Assembly: GCF_005406215.1 (NCBI RefSeq)
Contig: NZ_NXMA01000009.1
Location: 23,167 to 87,166 of the forward strand
Reading direction: 5' to 3'
Source of the DNA: Campylobacter aviculae
Lineage (GTDB): Bacteria; Campylobacterota; Campylobacteria; Campylobacterales; Campylobacteraceae
DNA: 64,000 bases
In this document: piece after piece, positions 54,822 through 64,000 of the stretch
Layout: each line of letters begins with the position of its first letter
How positions within the stretch are numbered: position 1 is the stretch's first letter
Notes under the pieces: model-generated
The model's database searches: none
What the model saw: only the letters and a program-made list of their open reading frames with translations
Told to the model about the DNA's origin: nothing
Translations under genes and position numbers: made by a program

Positions 54822-56209
54822 TGAGATTTTTTTTAGTTGTATTGTTTTTAAGTTTTAATGCTTTTGCTCTTGAATTTAGCATTGGAGAAAATGGAAAAAG
54901 TTTAGATGACAACAACACGGTCTTAATTTTTGGTGGAATTCAAGGCGATGAACCGGGAGGATTTCACGCAGCAAGCTTGCTTTTGAGTGATTATAATATT
55001 ACAAAAGGTAAAATCATCGTTGCTCCTAATCTCGCTTTTGATAGTATTATCAAGCGTTCTCGTGGAAACAATGGAGATTTAAACCGAAAATTTGCAAATA
55101 TCAGCTCAAAAGATCCTGATTATAAGACAATCCAGCGTATAAAAGAACTTATTTTACTTCCTGAAGTGAGTATGGTCATCAATCTTCACGATGGTTGGGG
55201 TTTTTACAAGCCTACTTATATTGATGCTATGCAAAACCCTAAAAGATGGGGCAATTCTAGCGTGATTGATACAAGTGAAATCAATGCAAGCAAATATCCC
55301 GATCTTGAAAATATAGCCACACAAACGGTCAATAGCGTCAATGCATCCTTGGTAGATCCAAAACATGCTTATCATCTTAAAAATACCAAAACACAAGAAT
55401 TAGACGATACTGAAATGCTTAAAGCCCTTACTTATTTTGTTATTTCACACAATAAAGCTGCGTTTGCCAATGAAGCGAGCAAGAATTTACCTGTAAATTT
55501 AAGAGCTTATTATCATCTTTTAGCGATTGAAAATTATTTAAAAACCGCAGGTATAGAATTTACAAGAGATTTTGAACTCACACCACAAGGAGTTAATGAG
55601 GCAATTAATCGCGAAATCGAAGTTAAACTTTTTGATGATAGAATGTTGCTTTCCTTGAAAAATCCAAGAAAGGTTATTAATTACGTACCTTTTCCGGTTA
55701 ATAAGGAACTAAATTACAATACAAGCAATGAGCTTACCGCTGTGATTGCTGATGGATCTTCTTTTTTTATACAATATGGCAATCGTTTTCAAACAAGACT
55801 TTATCCTGAATATTTAGAATTTAGCGATCCTTTTGATGAGGTAGCTATGGAAGTAGATCAAAAAGATCTTATAGTCAATTTTGGAACTAAAGTTAAAGTG
55901 AAAGAGAATTTTTTGATACCGAGGATCAGAGGAGTGCGTGTAAATATTATAGGCTTTGATCATGGCAAAGATGAAAGTAATATTCTCATACATAAAAAAG
56001 ATATGAAAACTTCATATTCTTTAGATACAGCAGGTAAAATTTATCGTGTAGAATTTTATGAGTTACGAGGAGCAAATCTGCAACAGCTTTTAGAAAAATC
56101 AGTCGATGCTAAACTGATAAAGAAAGTTAAAAATTTAGATTTTTATACTGTAAGAACGGCAAAAACTAAAGATAAATTCATCGGTTCTATTTTAGTGGAA
56201 TTTGAATGA
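54821..56209 (+). CDS. pgp1: Peptidoglycan peptidase Pgp1 (DL-carboxypeptidase)
   Basis: A 462-residue M14-like metallopeptidase with a signal peptide ([16 protein letters not shown]). It trims tripeptides to dipeptides in peptidoglycan and is needed for helical cell shape in C. jejuni. GGIQGDEPGGFHA and INLHDGWGFY hold likely zinc ligands. I chose the ATG at 54821, which overlaps the dxr stop (TGATG). Its stop overlaps the tsaD start. Confidence 0.9.
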   Translation: MRFFLVVLFLSFNAFALEFSIGENGKSLDDNNTVLIFGGIQGDEPGGFHAASLLLSDYNITKGKIIVAPNLAFDSIIKRSRGNNGDLNRKFANISSKDPDYKTIQRIKELILLPEVSMVINLHDGWGFYKPTYIDAMQNPKRWGNSSVIDTSEINASKYPDLENIATQTVNSVNASLVDPKHAYHLKNTKTQELDDTEMLKALTYFVISHNKAAFANEASKNLPVNLRAYYHLLAIENYLKTAGIEFTRDFELTPQGVNEAINREIEVKLFDDRMLLSLKNPRKVINYVPFPVNKELNYNTSNELTAVIADGSSFFIQYGNRFQTRLYPEYLEFSDPFDEVAMEVDQKDLIVNFGTKVKVKENFLIPRIRGVRVNIIGFDHGKDESNILIHKKDMKTSYSLDTAGKIYRVEFYELRGANLQQLLEKSVDAKLIKKVKNLDFYTVRTAKTKDKFIGSILVEFE

Positions 56210-57213
56210 AAAATTTGATTTTAGCTATAGAGAGCTCTTGTGATGATAGTTCTATTGCTATCATCAATAAAGATAATTTAGAATGTGTGTTTTATAAAAA
56301 AATTTCTCAAGAGCTTGAACATAGTGTTTATGGTGGGGTTGTGCCAGAGCTTGCGGCGCGTCTTCATAGTGCAGCATTGCCTAATATCTTAGCACAATGT
56401 AAAGATTATTTTAGCAAACTTTGTGCTATAGCCGTTACCAATGAACCAGGACTTAGTGTTTCTTTACTTGGGGGTATTACCATGGCTAAGACTTTAGCGG
56501 TAGGTTTAAAATTGCCCCTCATTGCTATCAATCATCTTAAAGGACACATCTATAGTCTTTTTTTAGAAGAAGAAGTCAATCTTGACATAGGAATTTTGCT
56601 TGTAAGTGGTGGGCATACTATGGCACTTTACATCGACGACAAAAGAGAGATACAGATTTTAGTTAGCACAAACGATGATAGTTTTGGAGAAAGTTTTGAT
56701 AAGGTAGCTAAAATGATGGGTTTGGGTTACCCAGGTGGTGTGATTATAGAAAATTTAGCCAAAAAAGCTAAAGATAAAAATATAAAATTCAGCATTCCTT
56801 TAAAGCATTCTAAAGAATTAGCCTATAGTTTTTCAGGACTTAAAAATGCGGTGCGTTTAGAAATTTTAAAGTATGAAAATTTGGATGAAAATATAAAAGC
56901 AGAAATCGCTTATGGCTTTGAAGAAGCTGCTTGTGAACATATCTTAGATAAATTAGAAAAAATTTTTAAACAATATTCTTTTAAGCAATTTGGTATTGTT
57001 GGGGGTGCGAGTGCGAATTTAACCTTGCGTTCGCGTTTGCAAAATTTATGCGAAAAATACCATACTAAATTAAAATTAGCTCCTTTAAAATACTGCTCTG
57101 ATAATGCTTTGATGATAGCAAGAGCTGCAGTAGATGCCTATAAAAGATCCGAATTTGTAAACATAGACGAAGAAATTCTTAGTCCAAAAAATAAAAACTT
57201 CTTAAGGATATAA
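56206..57213 (+). CDS. tsaD: tRNA N6-threonylcarbamoyladenosine transferase TsaD
   Basis: A 335-residue Kae1/TsaD ATPase that transfers threonylcarbamoyl to A37 of ANN-decoding tRNAs. The N-terminal AIESSCDDSSIA, the metal-binding NHLKGHIYS and the LVSGGHT phosphate loop are present. Formerly called gcp. It overlaps pgp1 by 4 nt. Confidence 0.96.
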   Translation: MKNLILAIESSCDDSSIAIINKDNLECVFYKKISQELEHSVYGGVVPELAARLHSAALPNILAQCKDYFSKLCAIAVTNEPGLSVSLLGGITMAKTLAVGLKLPLIAINHLKGHIYSLFLEEEVNLDIGILLVSGGHTMALYIDDKREIQILVSTNDDSFGESFDKVAKMMGLGYPGGVIIENLAKKAKDKNIKFSIPLKHSKELAYSFSGLKNAVRLEILKYENLDENIKAEIAYGFEEAACEHILDKLEKIFKQYSFKQFGIVGGASANLTLRSRLQNLCEKYHTKLKLAPLKYCSDNALMIARAAVDAYKRSEFVNIDEEILSPKNKNFLRI

Positions 57214-57217
57214 TTTA

Positions 57218-57746
57218 ATGAAAAGAGCTTTTACTATTTTAGAGCTTGTCTTTGTTATCATTATTTTGGGAATTTTAGCAGCCATTGCTTTGCCAAAATT
57301 AGAATCAAGTAAAGATGAAGCAGAGCTTAGTAAATCTTTAAGCAATCTAAAAACTTTGATCAATGATATCAGTATTTATGCTTTAAAAAAAAGATACTTT
57401 AAGCACGATTAATTCTATGAGTAATGTCAGCGGAGTTGAAAACGTTGATTTGAAAGATTTTAGTGGAATTAAAGAAGTGAATTTCAAAGTGGGCGATGAT
57501 GAGAGGTGTTTAAAGCTTATATTTATCAATAAATCAGACTTTATTTTAATGGGAATTTCAAGCAATGAAGTAAGCAAAAGAGCTATAGAAAGTATAGCCA
57601 ATGGCTCTAGTAATGATTTAGAAAATGTAGATTTTACAAGCACTTCTAAAAATAAAGCTTGTATAGCCTTAAGCAAAAGTGAAATTTTTAAAAATCTAGC
57701 TTCAAAAACTTATACTTTAATAGGGGTGAATGATGTTAATGAGTAA
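57218..57746 (+). pseudogene. ctsG: Transformation pseudopilin CtsG, frameshifted in a poly-A run
   Basis: The first frame starts with a type IV pilin-like N-terminus (MKRAFTILELVFVIIILGIL), the site for prepilin peptidase, and ends at 57412. The second frame carries on as DTLSTINSMSNVSGVENVD to 57746. Seven As in place of the eight at 57385-57392 would give one 175-residue protein. In C. jejuni ctsG is needed for natural DNA uptake. As read, the product is a 64-residue stub. Slippage on A8 during transcription could restore some protein. Confidence 0.8.
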
Positions 57747-58980
57747 AACCTATGAAATCGATTCTTGTGATGATGTAGAGCTTAGTATAAAAAGAGAATC
57801 AAAGCTTGAATTTAAACTTTGTTTTGATGATGAAAGAAAACCTCAAGCTTTGGTATTTATTATTCCAGGATTTGGCGGGGATGCAAATGAAAACTATCGC
57901 GATCATTTGGCAGAAACTATAGCAAGTGATTTAAATGTTGCTGTGGTTGGTGTGAATTATCATTGTGTAGGAAATCGTCCTCAAACAGGCTCTACTTTTT
58001 ATTTGGATGAAATCGATAAACTTATTTTAGATGCTACCACTCAAGCAGCAGGCATTAAACTACCTTATAGTGTGGATAAAATTCAAAATTATGATCAAAT
58101 GAGTGAAATTTTTCATTTTATCAATCAAACTTTGATAGAAGGAAAAAAAGAGGGTAGATTTAGAATGGATTATTTTTTAAATTTACACGCGAGTTTAAAG
58201 CCTACAAAAAATGAGTATCAAAATTTTGGTATTATGCAAGCTCAAGATCTTATAAATGTAGTACTTTATCTAAAAAACAACGCTCCTTTTGATACCATGG
58301 GGGGGGGTATTCCTGTGATTATGATCGGTAGTTCTCATGGGGGATATCTGTCTCATTTGGCTGCAAAAATTGCCCCTTGGCTTATAGATGGAGTGATTGA
58401 TAATTCTAGTTATGCTAAATTTCTTTGGAGATTGGTTGGATTTGGTAAAGAGATTGATTTTATGCGGTATTCTGAATTTAATACTTTTGATTTTTTTCAA
58501 CACATAAAAGTTTTTTGTTCTACAAAAACTTTTTGGACAAGCAATAGTTCTTCACCTTATTTTTTCTCTCCGGCAAGACGCATGATCCGTAATATCTTAG
58601 AACCAAGTCATCTTGAAGTATGTGCTAAATTTCCTAGCACTCATTATGTAAGTTATCATTCTTTTTATGATAAAAAGATAGCTCCTCCAGAAGATAAAAG
58701 AGAACTTTATGATTTTTTAAAAAATAATGAATTTGATGCAAAACTTTACATGATCAAAGATGAAAATCAAATCGATGGAAAATTCATCAAAAGTTTAGAA
58801 CATGGTATGGGAATGTCTATAAAAACTTTGATTAAAAAAGAACTTCCTATTATGCTTGAAAAGATTAAAAAATATCCTAAAAAAGAATGCAAAGATAAAA
58901 GCATAAGTTATCCTTGTGAAGAATTGCTTTATACATTCACTCAAAAAGAAGATAAGATATTTTTAGAAATTAAAAATTAA
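57733..58980 (+). CDS. DUF2920 family protein, phase-variable (Cj1342c / 617 family)
   Basis: About 415 residues of the DUF2920 family, with an alpha/beta-hydrolase look: FIIPGFGGDANE early and the nucleophile-elbow-like GSSHGGYLSH near residue 200. The biochemical role is not established. The gene contains G9 at 58299-58307, encoding MGGGIP, and is in frame (ON). Loss or gain of one G would switch it off. The start could be 57730, 57733 or 57739; AGGGG favours 57733. It overlaps the ctsG end and lies in the flagellin glycosylation/motility cluster. Confidence 0.85.
   Translation: MLMSKTYEIDSCDDVELSIKRESKLEFKLCFDDERKPQALVFIIPGFGGDANENYRDHLAETIASDLNVAVVGVNYHCVGNRPQTGSTFYLDEIDKLILDATTQAAGIKLPYSVDKIQNYDQMSEIFHFINQTLIEGKKEGRFRMDYFLNLHASLKPTKNEYQNFGIMQAQDLINVVLYLKNNAPFDTMGGGIPVIMIGSSHGGYLSHLAAKIAPWLIDGVIDNSSYAKFLWRLVGFGKEIDFMRYSEFNTFDFFQHIKVFCSTKTFWTSNSSSPYFFSPARRMIRNILEPSHLEVCAKFPSTHYVSYHSFYDKKIAPPEDKRELYDFLKNNEFDAKLYMIKDENQIDGKFIKSLEHGMGMSIKTLIKKELPIMLEKIKKYPKKECKDKSISYPCEELLYTFTQKEDKIFLEIKN
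58299..58307 (+). repeat. Poly-G tract G9 (gene ON)
   Basis: Nine Gs inside the DUF2920 gene. Poly-G tracts of 8 or more are the standard phase-variation elements of Campylobacter. At this length the reading frame stays open. Confidence 0.95.
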
Positions 58981-58988
58981 GGCACAAA

Positions 58989-60813
58989 ATGATGTATTTA
59001 GAAAAAAATATCCAAGCTTTAGCAAGTGGAACCAATGAACCCTTAGCTAAAAAGCTAGTTGATTTTTTGCAAAATTCAAAATGCGTTCGTTTTAGTTTGG
59101 ATGAAAATTTAAATATTTTTGATCAAAAAAATCAAGTTTTTATGTATGGCGATGTAAGGCAAGAAATTGCCTATTTTCAAAAGAGTATTTTAGAAAAAAC
59201 TTTAAGATATCCTTTTGTATGCATTTATGGTATAGGCAATGCTTTGCTTGTTAAAAATTTAGTCCCATTTTACAAGCATATTTTTGTTTTTGAAAGTGAA
59301 ATCGAACTTTTTATCTTAGCTTTAAGTGTGCTTGATCTTAGTGAAGAATTAAGTAGCGGTCAAATCTATCTTGTAGATGCCAATGAAGAGAAAATCAATA
59401 TACAACTTAGTATATTATTTAATCAAAAAGACATATTTGGGTATTTGAATCTTTATGAAATATTTATGAATTCTTATTATAAAAATTATTATTATGATGA
59501 AATCAAAAAAATAGATGTTATTATCTATAACAATATCAATCTTTTGACTAAAAGTTTAAATCCTGATTCTAAAGTATCTTTAATTTGTTATGAAAATTTT
59601 GCAAAGAATATACCATTAATGCTAAAAAATATCCCTTTTCAAAGGATAATCAGTGAAAGAAAAGCTAAATCGGAAAATTGCATAGTGGTTTGTGCTGGTC
59701 CAAGTTTAGAAAAGCAAATCCCGCTTTTGAAAAAATATCAAGAAAATTTTGTCATCTTTTGTGCAGATGGAGCTTTTCCTTTACTCTATAAAAACGATAT
59801 CGTTCCTGATTATGTTTTAAATATAGATTTTGAAGAATATCCTATTGAATTTTTTAAAGATATAGATAAGGAAAAATTAAAAACAACCCTATTTCTTTTA
59901 GCCATAGGGACAAATCCAAAAGTAGTTCTTAGTATTGCAAATAAAGGCGTTAGTTTTTCTTTGATTTTAACAGATCATCCATTTTGTAAAATTCTAAATA
60001 TTGAAGATTTTGGCTATTTAGAAGTTGGAACTCACGTTGGGCACATGTGTTACACTTTAGCTTTAACCCTAGAATTTAAAAACATTATCATGATAGGGCA
60101 GGATTTAGCTTACAATCAAGATGGAAATTCTCATTTTAAAGATTTTGTTTTAGGAAAAGATATAGATAAAACTTTAAACATTCCTAGCTTAAAAGTTGTA
60201 GCTTATGGTGGAAAAGGTGAAGTACTTACTCATTTAGCTTGGGATAATTATAGGAAAAAATTAGAACATCTTTTTTCGTGCAATCGTAAAGTAAATTTTT
60301 ACAATGCCACAGAGGGGGGGGGCGAGGATAGCTTTTACAAAAGAGCTTAGTTTTGAAGAATGTTGCACCCATTTTACACAACAAAAGAAAACATTTTTAG
60401 AGGCCCCAAAGACTTTAACTTTAAATCGAAGTGATAAAATTCTAAAAAAAGTTTTAGAAAAATTCACTCAGGATCAAAAAACGATTTGTCAAGTTATAGA
60501 AGATGCTAAGGTTTTGTGCAATGCCTTAGAAACGATTTTAAAGCGAGAAAATCTCCCTTTAGATTTTTTAACTAATGTCTATAAAAATATAGAAAATTTC
60601 AATCTTTTACTTGATCAAATCCCACTGATTCACGATGGGGTTTTAAAAGGAGTTCTCTTTTATAGAGGGGTGCAACTTAGCGAAGTGATTGTAAAGAAAT
60701 ATCAAAATGAACAAGAATTTTTGCTTTTATTTTTTAAAGTTTATCAAGAATGGCTGAATTTATTTATTGAAAAAATTTCAAAGCGAGAGTCTATTTTGCA
60801 TACTTTTTCTTAA
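58989..60813 (+). CDS. maf: Motility accessory factor (Maf/DUF115 family), phase OFF
   Basis: A Maf-family gene of the 1318 group; relatives are required for motility and are thought to transfer pseudaminic or legionaminic acid to flagellin. IVVCAGPSLEKQIPLLKKY and the MIGQDLAYNQDGNSH segment are diagnostic. The frame breaks at G9 (60314-60322): the first part ends at 60350 after 453 residues, and the rest (RIAFTKELSFEECC onward to 60813) lies one frame over. With G8 it would encode about 607 residues, so this read is OFF. NCTC 11168 has two maf genes here (maf6, maf7); only one is present. Confidence 0.88.
60314..60322 (+). repeat. Poly-G tract G9 (maf gene OFF)
   Basis: Nine Gs just after CCACAGA in the maf gene. 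Eight would join the two frames. This is a typical phase switch. Confidence 0.95.
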
Positions 60814-60862
60814 TTATCTTCCGATATTAAAATACAAAATTTCAAAAAATACAATCAAAACT

Positions 60863-60892
60863 ATAAAGATTTTTTTTAAGCAAACGATATAG
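60863..60892 (+). promoter_or_regulatory. Sigma28 (FliA) promoter of flaA
   Basis: TAAAGATT (from 60864) and CGATAT (60885-60890) match the flagellar late-class promoter, about 53 bp before the flaA start. It is nearly the known C. jejuni/C. coli flaA promoter. Confidence 0.85.
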
Positions 60893-60942
60893 TGTTTAAC
60901 AAGTTCATGGATGAGCTTGAATTTTATTTAAAAGGATTTAAA

Positions 60943-62670
60943 ATGGGATTTCGTATTAACACAAACGTTGCGGCACTTAACGCTAAAGCAAACTCTGATC
61001 TAAACTCTAAAAGCTTAGATGCGTCTTTAAACAGACTTAGTTCTGGTCTTAGAATCAACTCAGCAGCAGATGATGCTTCAGGGATGGCTATCGCGGATTC
61101 ACTTCGCTCTCAAGCTAACACTTTAGGCCAAGCTATATCTAATGGTAATGATGCTTTAGGTATCTTACAAACTGCAGATAAAGCGATGGATGAGCAGCTT
61201 AAAATTTTAGATACGATCAAAACTAAAGCGACTCAAGCAGCTCAAGATGGTCAAAGCTTAAAAACAAGAACAATGCTTCAAGCAGATATCAACCGCTTGA
61301 TGGAAGAACTTGACAATATCGCTAATACTACTTCATTTAATGGAAAACAACTTTTGAGTGGTAATTTTACCAATCAAGAATTTCAAATCGGTTCAAGCTC
61401 AAACCAAACTGTAAAAGCAAGTATAGGAGCGACTCAATCTTCAAAAATCGGTGTAACAAGATTTGAAACAGGTTCTCAAAGTCACAGTGATGGTGTTGTA
61501 GGACTTGTGATCAAAAATTACAATGGGATTGAAGACTTTAAATTTCAAAGCGTAGTGATTTCAACTTCTGTTGGAACAGGACTCGGGGCTTTAGCTGAAG
61601 AGATCAATAAAAGTTCTGATCAAACTGGAGTTCGCGCAACTTTTGATGTAAGAACTACAGGGGTTCATGCTGTAAAAGCTGGAACAACCTCTGAAGATTT
61701 TGCTATCAATGGTGTTACTATCGGTAAGGTTGCTTATAAAGATGGAGATGATAATAGCCAGTTAGTTTCTGCTATCAATGCGGTAAAAGATACTACAGGC
61801 GTAGAGGCTTCTAAAGATTCTAGTGGTAAATTGGTTCTTACTTCAAGAGATGGTAGAGGGATTAAAATTACAGGGGAGATCGGTGCCGGTGCTGGTATTG
61901 TAAATAAAGAAAACTATGGAAGATTGTCTTTGGTTAAAAATGATGGTCGTGATATCGCTATCAGTGGGACAGGCTTATCTGCAATCGGTATGGGTGAAGC
62001 TGATATGATTTCTCAATCTTCAGTATCTTTAAGAGAGTCTAAAGGACAAATCGATGCAAACGTGGCTGATGCTATGGGCTTTAATTCTTACCAAGGTGGT
62101 GGAAAACAAATTATTGTGGGTCAAACTTTAGCATCTTATATGGAAAAAAATGGCTTTTCTGCAGGTTCAGGCTTCTCTGTAGGTAGTGGTAAAAATATGT
62201 CGGTAGAATTAGCCAATGGAGCTCTATTTGTAAGTGCAATGTCTGCTAATGATGTGAAATCGATTTATACTGTTTCTGCTGGTTCAGGTTTTTCTGCTGG
62301 TTCAGGAAATTCTCAATTTGCTACCTTAAAAACTTCAGCAGGTAATGCAGTTGGAACTACAAAAGAAAGTTCAGGTGTAACCACACTTAAAGGTGCTATG
62401 GCGGTAATGGATATCGCTGAAACTGCGATCGCAAATCTTGACCAAATCAGAGCAGACATCGGTTCAGTTCAAAATCAAATCACATCAACTATTAACAACA
62501 TCACTGTAACTCAAGTGAATGTGAAATCAGCTGAATCACAAATCAGAGATGTGGATTTTGCAAGTGAGAGTGCAAACTACTCTAAAGCGAACATCCTAGC
62601 TCAAAGTGGATCTTATGCGATGGCTCAAGCAAATGCTAGCGGTCAAAATGTATTAAGATTGTTACAATAG
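60943..62670 (+). CDS. flaA: Major flagellin FlaA
   Basis: A 575-residue flagellin, the main filament subunit, exported by the flagellar type III system and glycosylated on surface Ser/Thr. The conserved D0/D1 ends ([34 protein letters not shown]) flank a variable centre rich in S, T and G. I chose the ATG at 60943 after AAAAGGAT; a longer reading from 60892 is spurious. The N-terminal [13 protein letters not shown] form is like C. coli flagellins. The first half is nearly identical to flaB downstream. Confidence 0.97.
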   Translation: MGFRINTNVAALNAKANSDLNSKSLDASLNRLSSGLRINSAADDASGMAIADSLRSQANTLGQAISNGNDALGILQTADKAMDEQLKILDTIKTKATQAAQDGQSLKTRTMLQADINRLMEELDNIANTTSFNGKQLLSGNFTNQEFQIGSSSNQTVKASIGATQSSKIGVTRFETGSQSHSDGVVGLVIKNYNGIEDFKFQSVVISTSVGTGLGALAEEINKSSDQTGVRATFDVRTTGVHAVKAGTTSEDFAINGVTIGKVAYKDGDDNSQLVSAINAVKDTTGVEASKDSSGKLVLTSRDGRGIKITGEIGAGAGIVNKENYGRLSLVKNDGRDIAISGTGLSAIGMGEADMISQSSVSLRESKGQIDANVADAMGFNSYQGGGKQIIVGQTLASYMEKNGFSAGSGFSVGSGKNMSVELANGALFVSAMSANDVKSIYTVSAGSGFSAGSGNSQFATLKTSAGNAVGTTKESSGVTTLKGAMAVMDIAETAIANLDQIRADIGSVQNQITSTINNITVTQVNVKSAESQIRDVDFASESANYSKANILAQSGSYAMAQANASGQNVLRLLQ

Positions 62671-62677
62671 TTTATAC

Positions 62678-62722
62678 AAATCCAAATCTAAGCCTAATTT
62701 TAGGCTTGGATTTCTCCTTTTT
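62678..62722 (+). terminator. Terminator after flaA
   Basis: AAGCCTAA (62690-62697) pairs with TTAGGCTT (62700-62707), extended by AAATCC/GGATTT across a bulge, followed by a T-rich run. It isolates flaA from flaB. Confidence 0.8.
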
Positions 62723-62770
62723 TCTTTCTAAATTTAAAAATATTTATATTTCATTTTAAAAATCAAAAAG

Positions 62771-62788
62771 TTGGAACACTTATTGCTT
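62771..62788 (+). promoter_or_regulatory. Sigma54 (RpoN) promoter of flaB
   Basis: TTGGAACACTTATTGCTT has GG and GC exactly 10 bp apart (62773-74 and 62785-86). It lies 37 bp before the flaB start and is the known flaB arrangement, controlled by FlgSR in C. jejuni. Confidence 0.92.
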
Positions 62789-62824
62789 ATATCCTTTTGA
62801 TGCAATATTTTGAAAGGATTTAAA

Positions 62825-64000
62825 ATGGGTTTTAGAATAAACACCAATATAGGTGCGTTGAACGCACATGCAAATTCAGTTGTTAATGCTAACGAACTTG
62901 ACAAGTCTTTAAGCAGACTTAGTTCTGGTCTTAGAATTAACTCGGCGGCAGATGATGCTTCAGGGATGGCTATCGCGGATTCTTTGCGTTCACAAGCAGC
63001 GACTTTAGGTCAAGCGATCAACAATGGTAACGATGCAATCGGTATCTTACAAACTGCAGATAAAGCGATGGATGAGCAGCTTAAAATTTTAGATACCATC
63101 AAAACTAAAGCGACTCAAGCAGCTCAAGATGGTCAAAGCTTAAAAACAAGAACAATGCTTCAAGCAGATATCAACCGCTTGATGGAAGAGCTTGACAATA
63201 TCGCTAATACTACAGCTTTTAATGGAAAACAACTTTTAAGTGGTAATTTTACCAATCAAGAATTTCAAATCGGTTCAAGCTCAAATCAAACTATTAAAGC
63301 AAGCATAGGACCAACTCAATCTTCAAAAATCGGTGTAACAAGATTTGAAACAGGTTCTCAAAGTCACAGTGATGGTATTGCACGTCTTGTGATTAAAAAT
63401 TATAATGGGGTTGAAGACTTTAAATTTCAAAGCGTAGTGATTTCAACTTCTGTTGGAACAGGACTCGGGGCTTTAGCTGAAGAGATCAATAGAAGCTCTG
63501 ATAAAACTGGAGTTCGTGCAACTTTTGATGTAAAAACTACAGGGGCTTATGAGATTAAAGCTGGTAATACATCTGAAAATTTTGCTATCAATGGTGTTAC
63601 TATCGGTAAGGTTTCTTATAAAGATGGGGATGAAAATGGGCAATTGATCGCTGCTATCAATGCGGTAAAAGATACTACAGGTATAGAAGCTTCTAGAAAT
63701 GAAAATGGTAAATTGGTTTTGACTTCAAGAGATGGTAGAGGGATTAAAATCACTGGAGATATCGGTGCTGGTGCTGGTATTTTAGCAAATCAAAAAGAAA
63801 ACTACGGAAGATTGTCTTTGGTTAAAAATGATGGTCGTGATATTAATATCAGTGGGACAGGCTTATCTGCAATCGGTATGGGTGAAGCTGATATGATTTC
63901 TCAATCTTCAGTATCTTTAAGAGAGTCTAAAGGACAAATCGATGCAAACGTGGCTGATGCTATGGGCTTTAATTCTTACCAAGGTGGTGGAAAACAAATT
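62825..64000 (+). CDS. flaB: Minor flagellin FlaB, 3' end outside window
   Basis: The first 392 codons of the second flagellin, starting [20 protein letters not shown] after AAAGGAT, open to the last base. It differs from FlaA in the first 30 residues and in scattered central positions (for example GPTQSS for GATQSS and [10 protein letters not shown] for [10 protein letters not shown]), but long blocks are identical at the DNA level. FlaB forms the base-proximal part of the filament. The strong similarity allows recombination with flaA. Confidence 0.96.
   Translation, partial: MGFRINTNIGALNAHANSVVNANELDKSLSRLSSGLRINSAADDASGMAIADSLRSQAATLGQAINNGNDAIGILQTADKAMDEQLKILDTIKTKATQAAQDGQSLKTRTMLQADINRLMEELDNIANTTAFNGKQLLSGNFTNQEFQIGSSSNQTIKASIGPTQSSKIGVTRFETGSQSHSDGIARLVIKNYNGVEDFKFQSVVISTSVGTGLGALAEEINRSSDKTGVRATFDVKTTGAYEIKAGNTSENFAINGVTIGKVSYKDGDENGQLIAAINAVKDTTGIEASRNENGKLVLTSRDGRGIKITGDIGAGAGILANQKENYGRLSLVKNDGRDINISGTGLSAIGMGEADMISQSSVSLRESKGQIDANVADAMGFNSYQGGGKQI

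Overview
This is low-GC DNA from a thermophilic enteric Campylobacter (C. jejuni / C. coli group). The evidence is the flaA-flaB tandem with sigma28 and sigma54 promoters, poly-G phase-variable motility-accessory genes, the nrfHA and ctb genes, the futalosine menaquinone enzyme MqnC, and separate but overlapping rpoB and rpoC. The flagellin N-termini and the gene order (fusA followed by ppk) look more like C. coli than C. jejuni NCTC 11168 as I remember it, but I could not run a search. Cj numbers are from memory and serve as landmarks.

Layout. 1-6.8 kb: nusA (5' truncated), an MFS exporter, mqnC, an M16-like protein without its zinc motif, recG and the truncated globin ctb. 6.9-8.5 kb: a small accessory block with two paralogous unknown proteins, a broken secreted protein and another small ORF, where I would expect the globin regulator nssR. 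8.9-11 kb: a polar amino-acid ABC transporter. 11.1-25 kb: a tRNA cluster and the tuf-rpmG-trnW-secE-nusG-rplKAJL-rpoBC block, led by a textbook sigma70 promoter.

25-39.4 kb: the metabolic island. An IclR regulator faces an L-fucose oxidation operon: aldolase, a KDG-permease-like transporter, split altronate-dehydratase-like enzyme, MFS transporter, sugar dehydrogenase, FucP, lactonase, mutarotase and a frameshifted aldehyde dehydrogenase. A palindromic operator precedes the operon and a related box precedes a PfkB fructokinase. Beyond the kinase lie decayed copies of fucP and of the aldehyde dehydrogenase 3' end. Between them sit an intact GH32 sucrose(-6-P) hydrolase and a probable PTS EIIC remnant on the opposite strand. 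I read this as a second, dying fuc-type locus that acquired a foreign sucrose module.

39.4-42.6 kb: rpsL-rpsG-fusA and tRNA-Arg. 42.8-48.3 kb: ppk, nrfHA, a PepSY membrane protein and tRNA-Ser. 48.3-49.8 kb: a 1.4-kb insert between 139-bp direct repeats that carries a frameshifted HTH gene and a RelE/ParE-type toxin-antitoxin pair, in the place where I expect ceuBCDE. 49.7-57.2 kb: housekeeping and envelope genes (pldA, mobA, rqcH-like, cdsA, dxr, pgp1, tsaD). 57.2-64 kb: ctsG (frameshifted), a DUF2920 gene (poly-G, ON), a maf gene (poly-G, OFF), flaA and flaB (cut by the window end).

Several genes are broken by single-base shifts (ald, ctsG, the HTH gene, the small secreted gene, maf). Poly-G shifts are expected biology. 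The others could be real decay or sequencing error and deserve a raw-read check.
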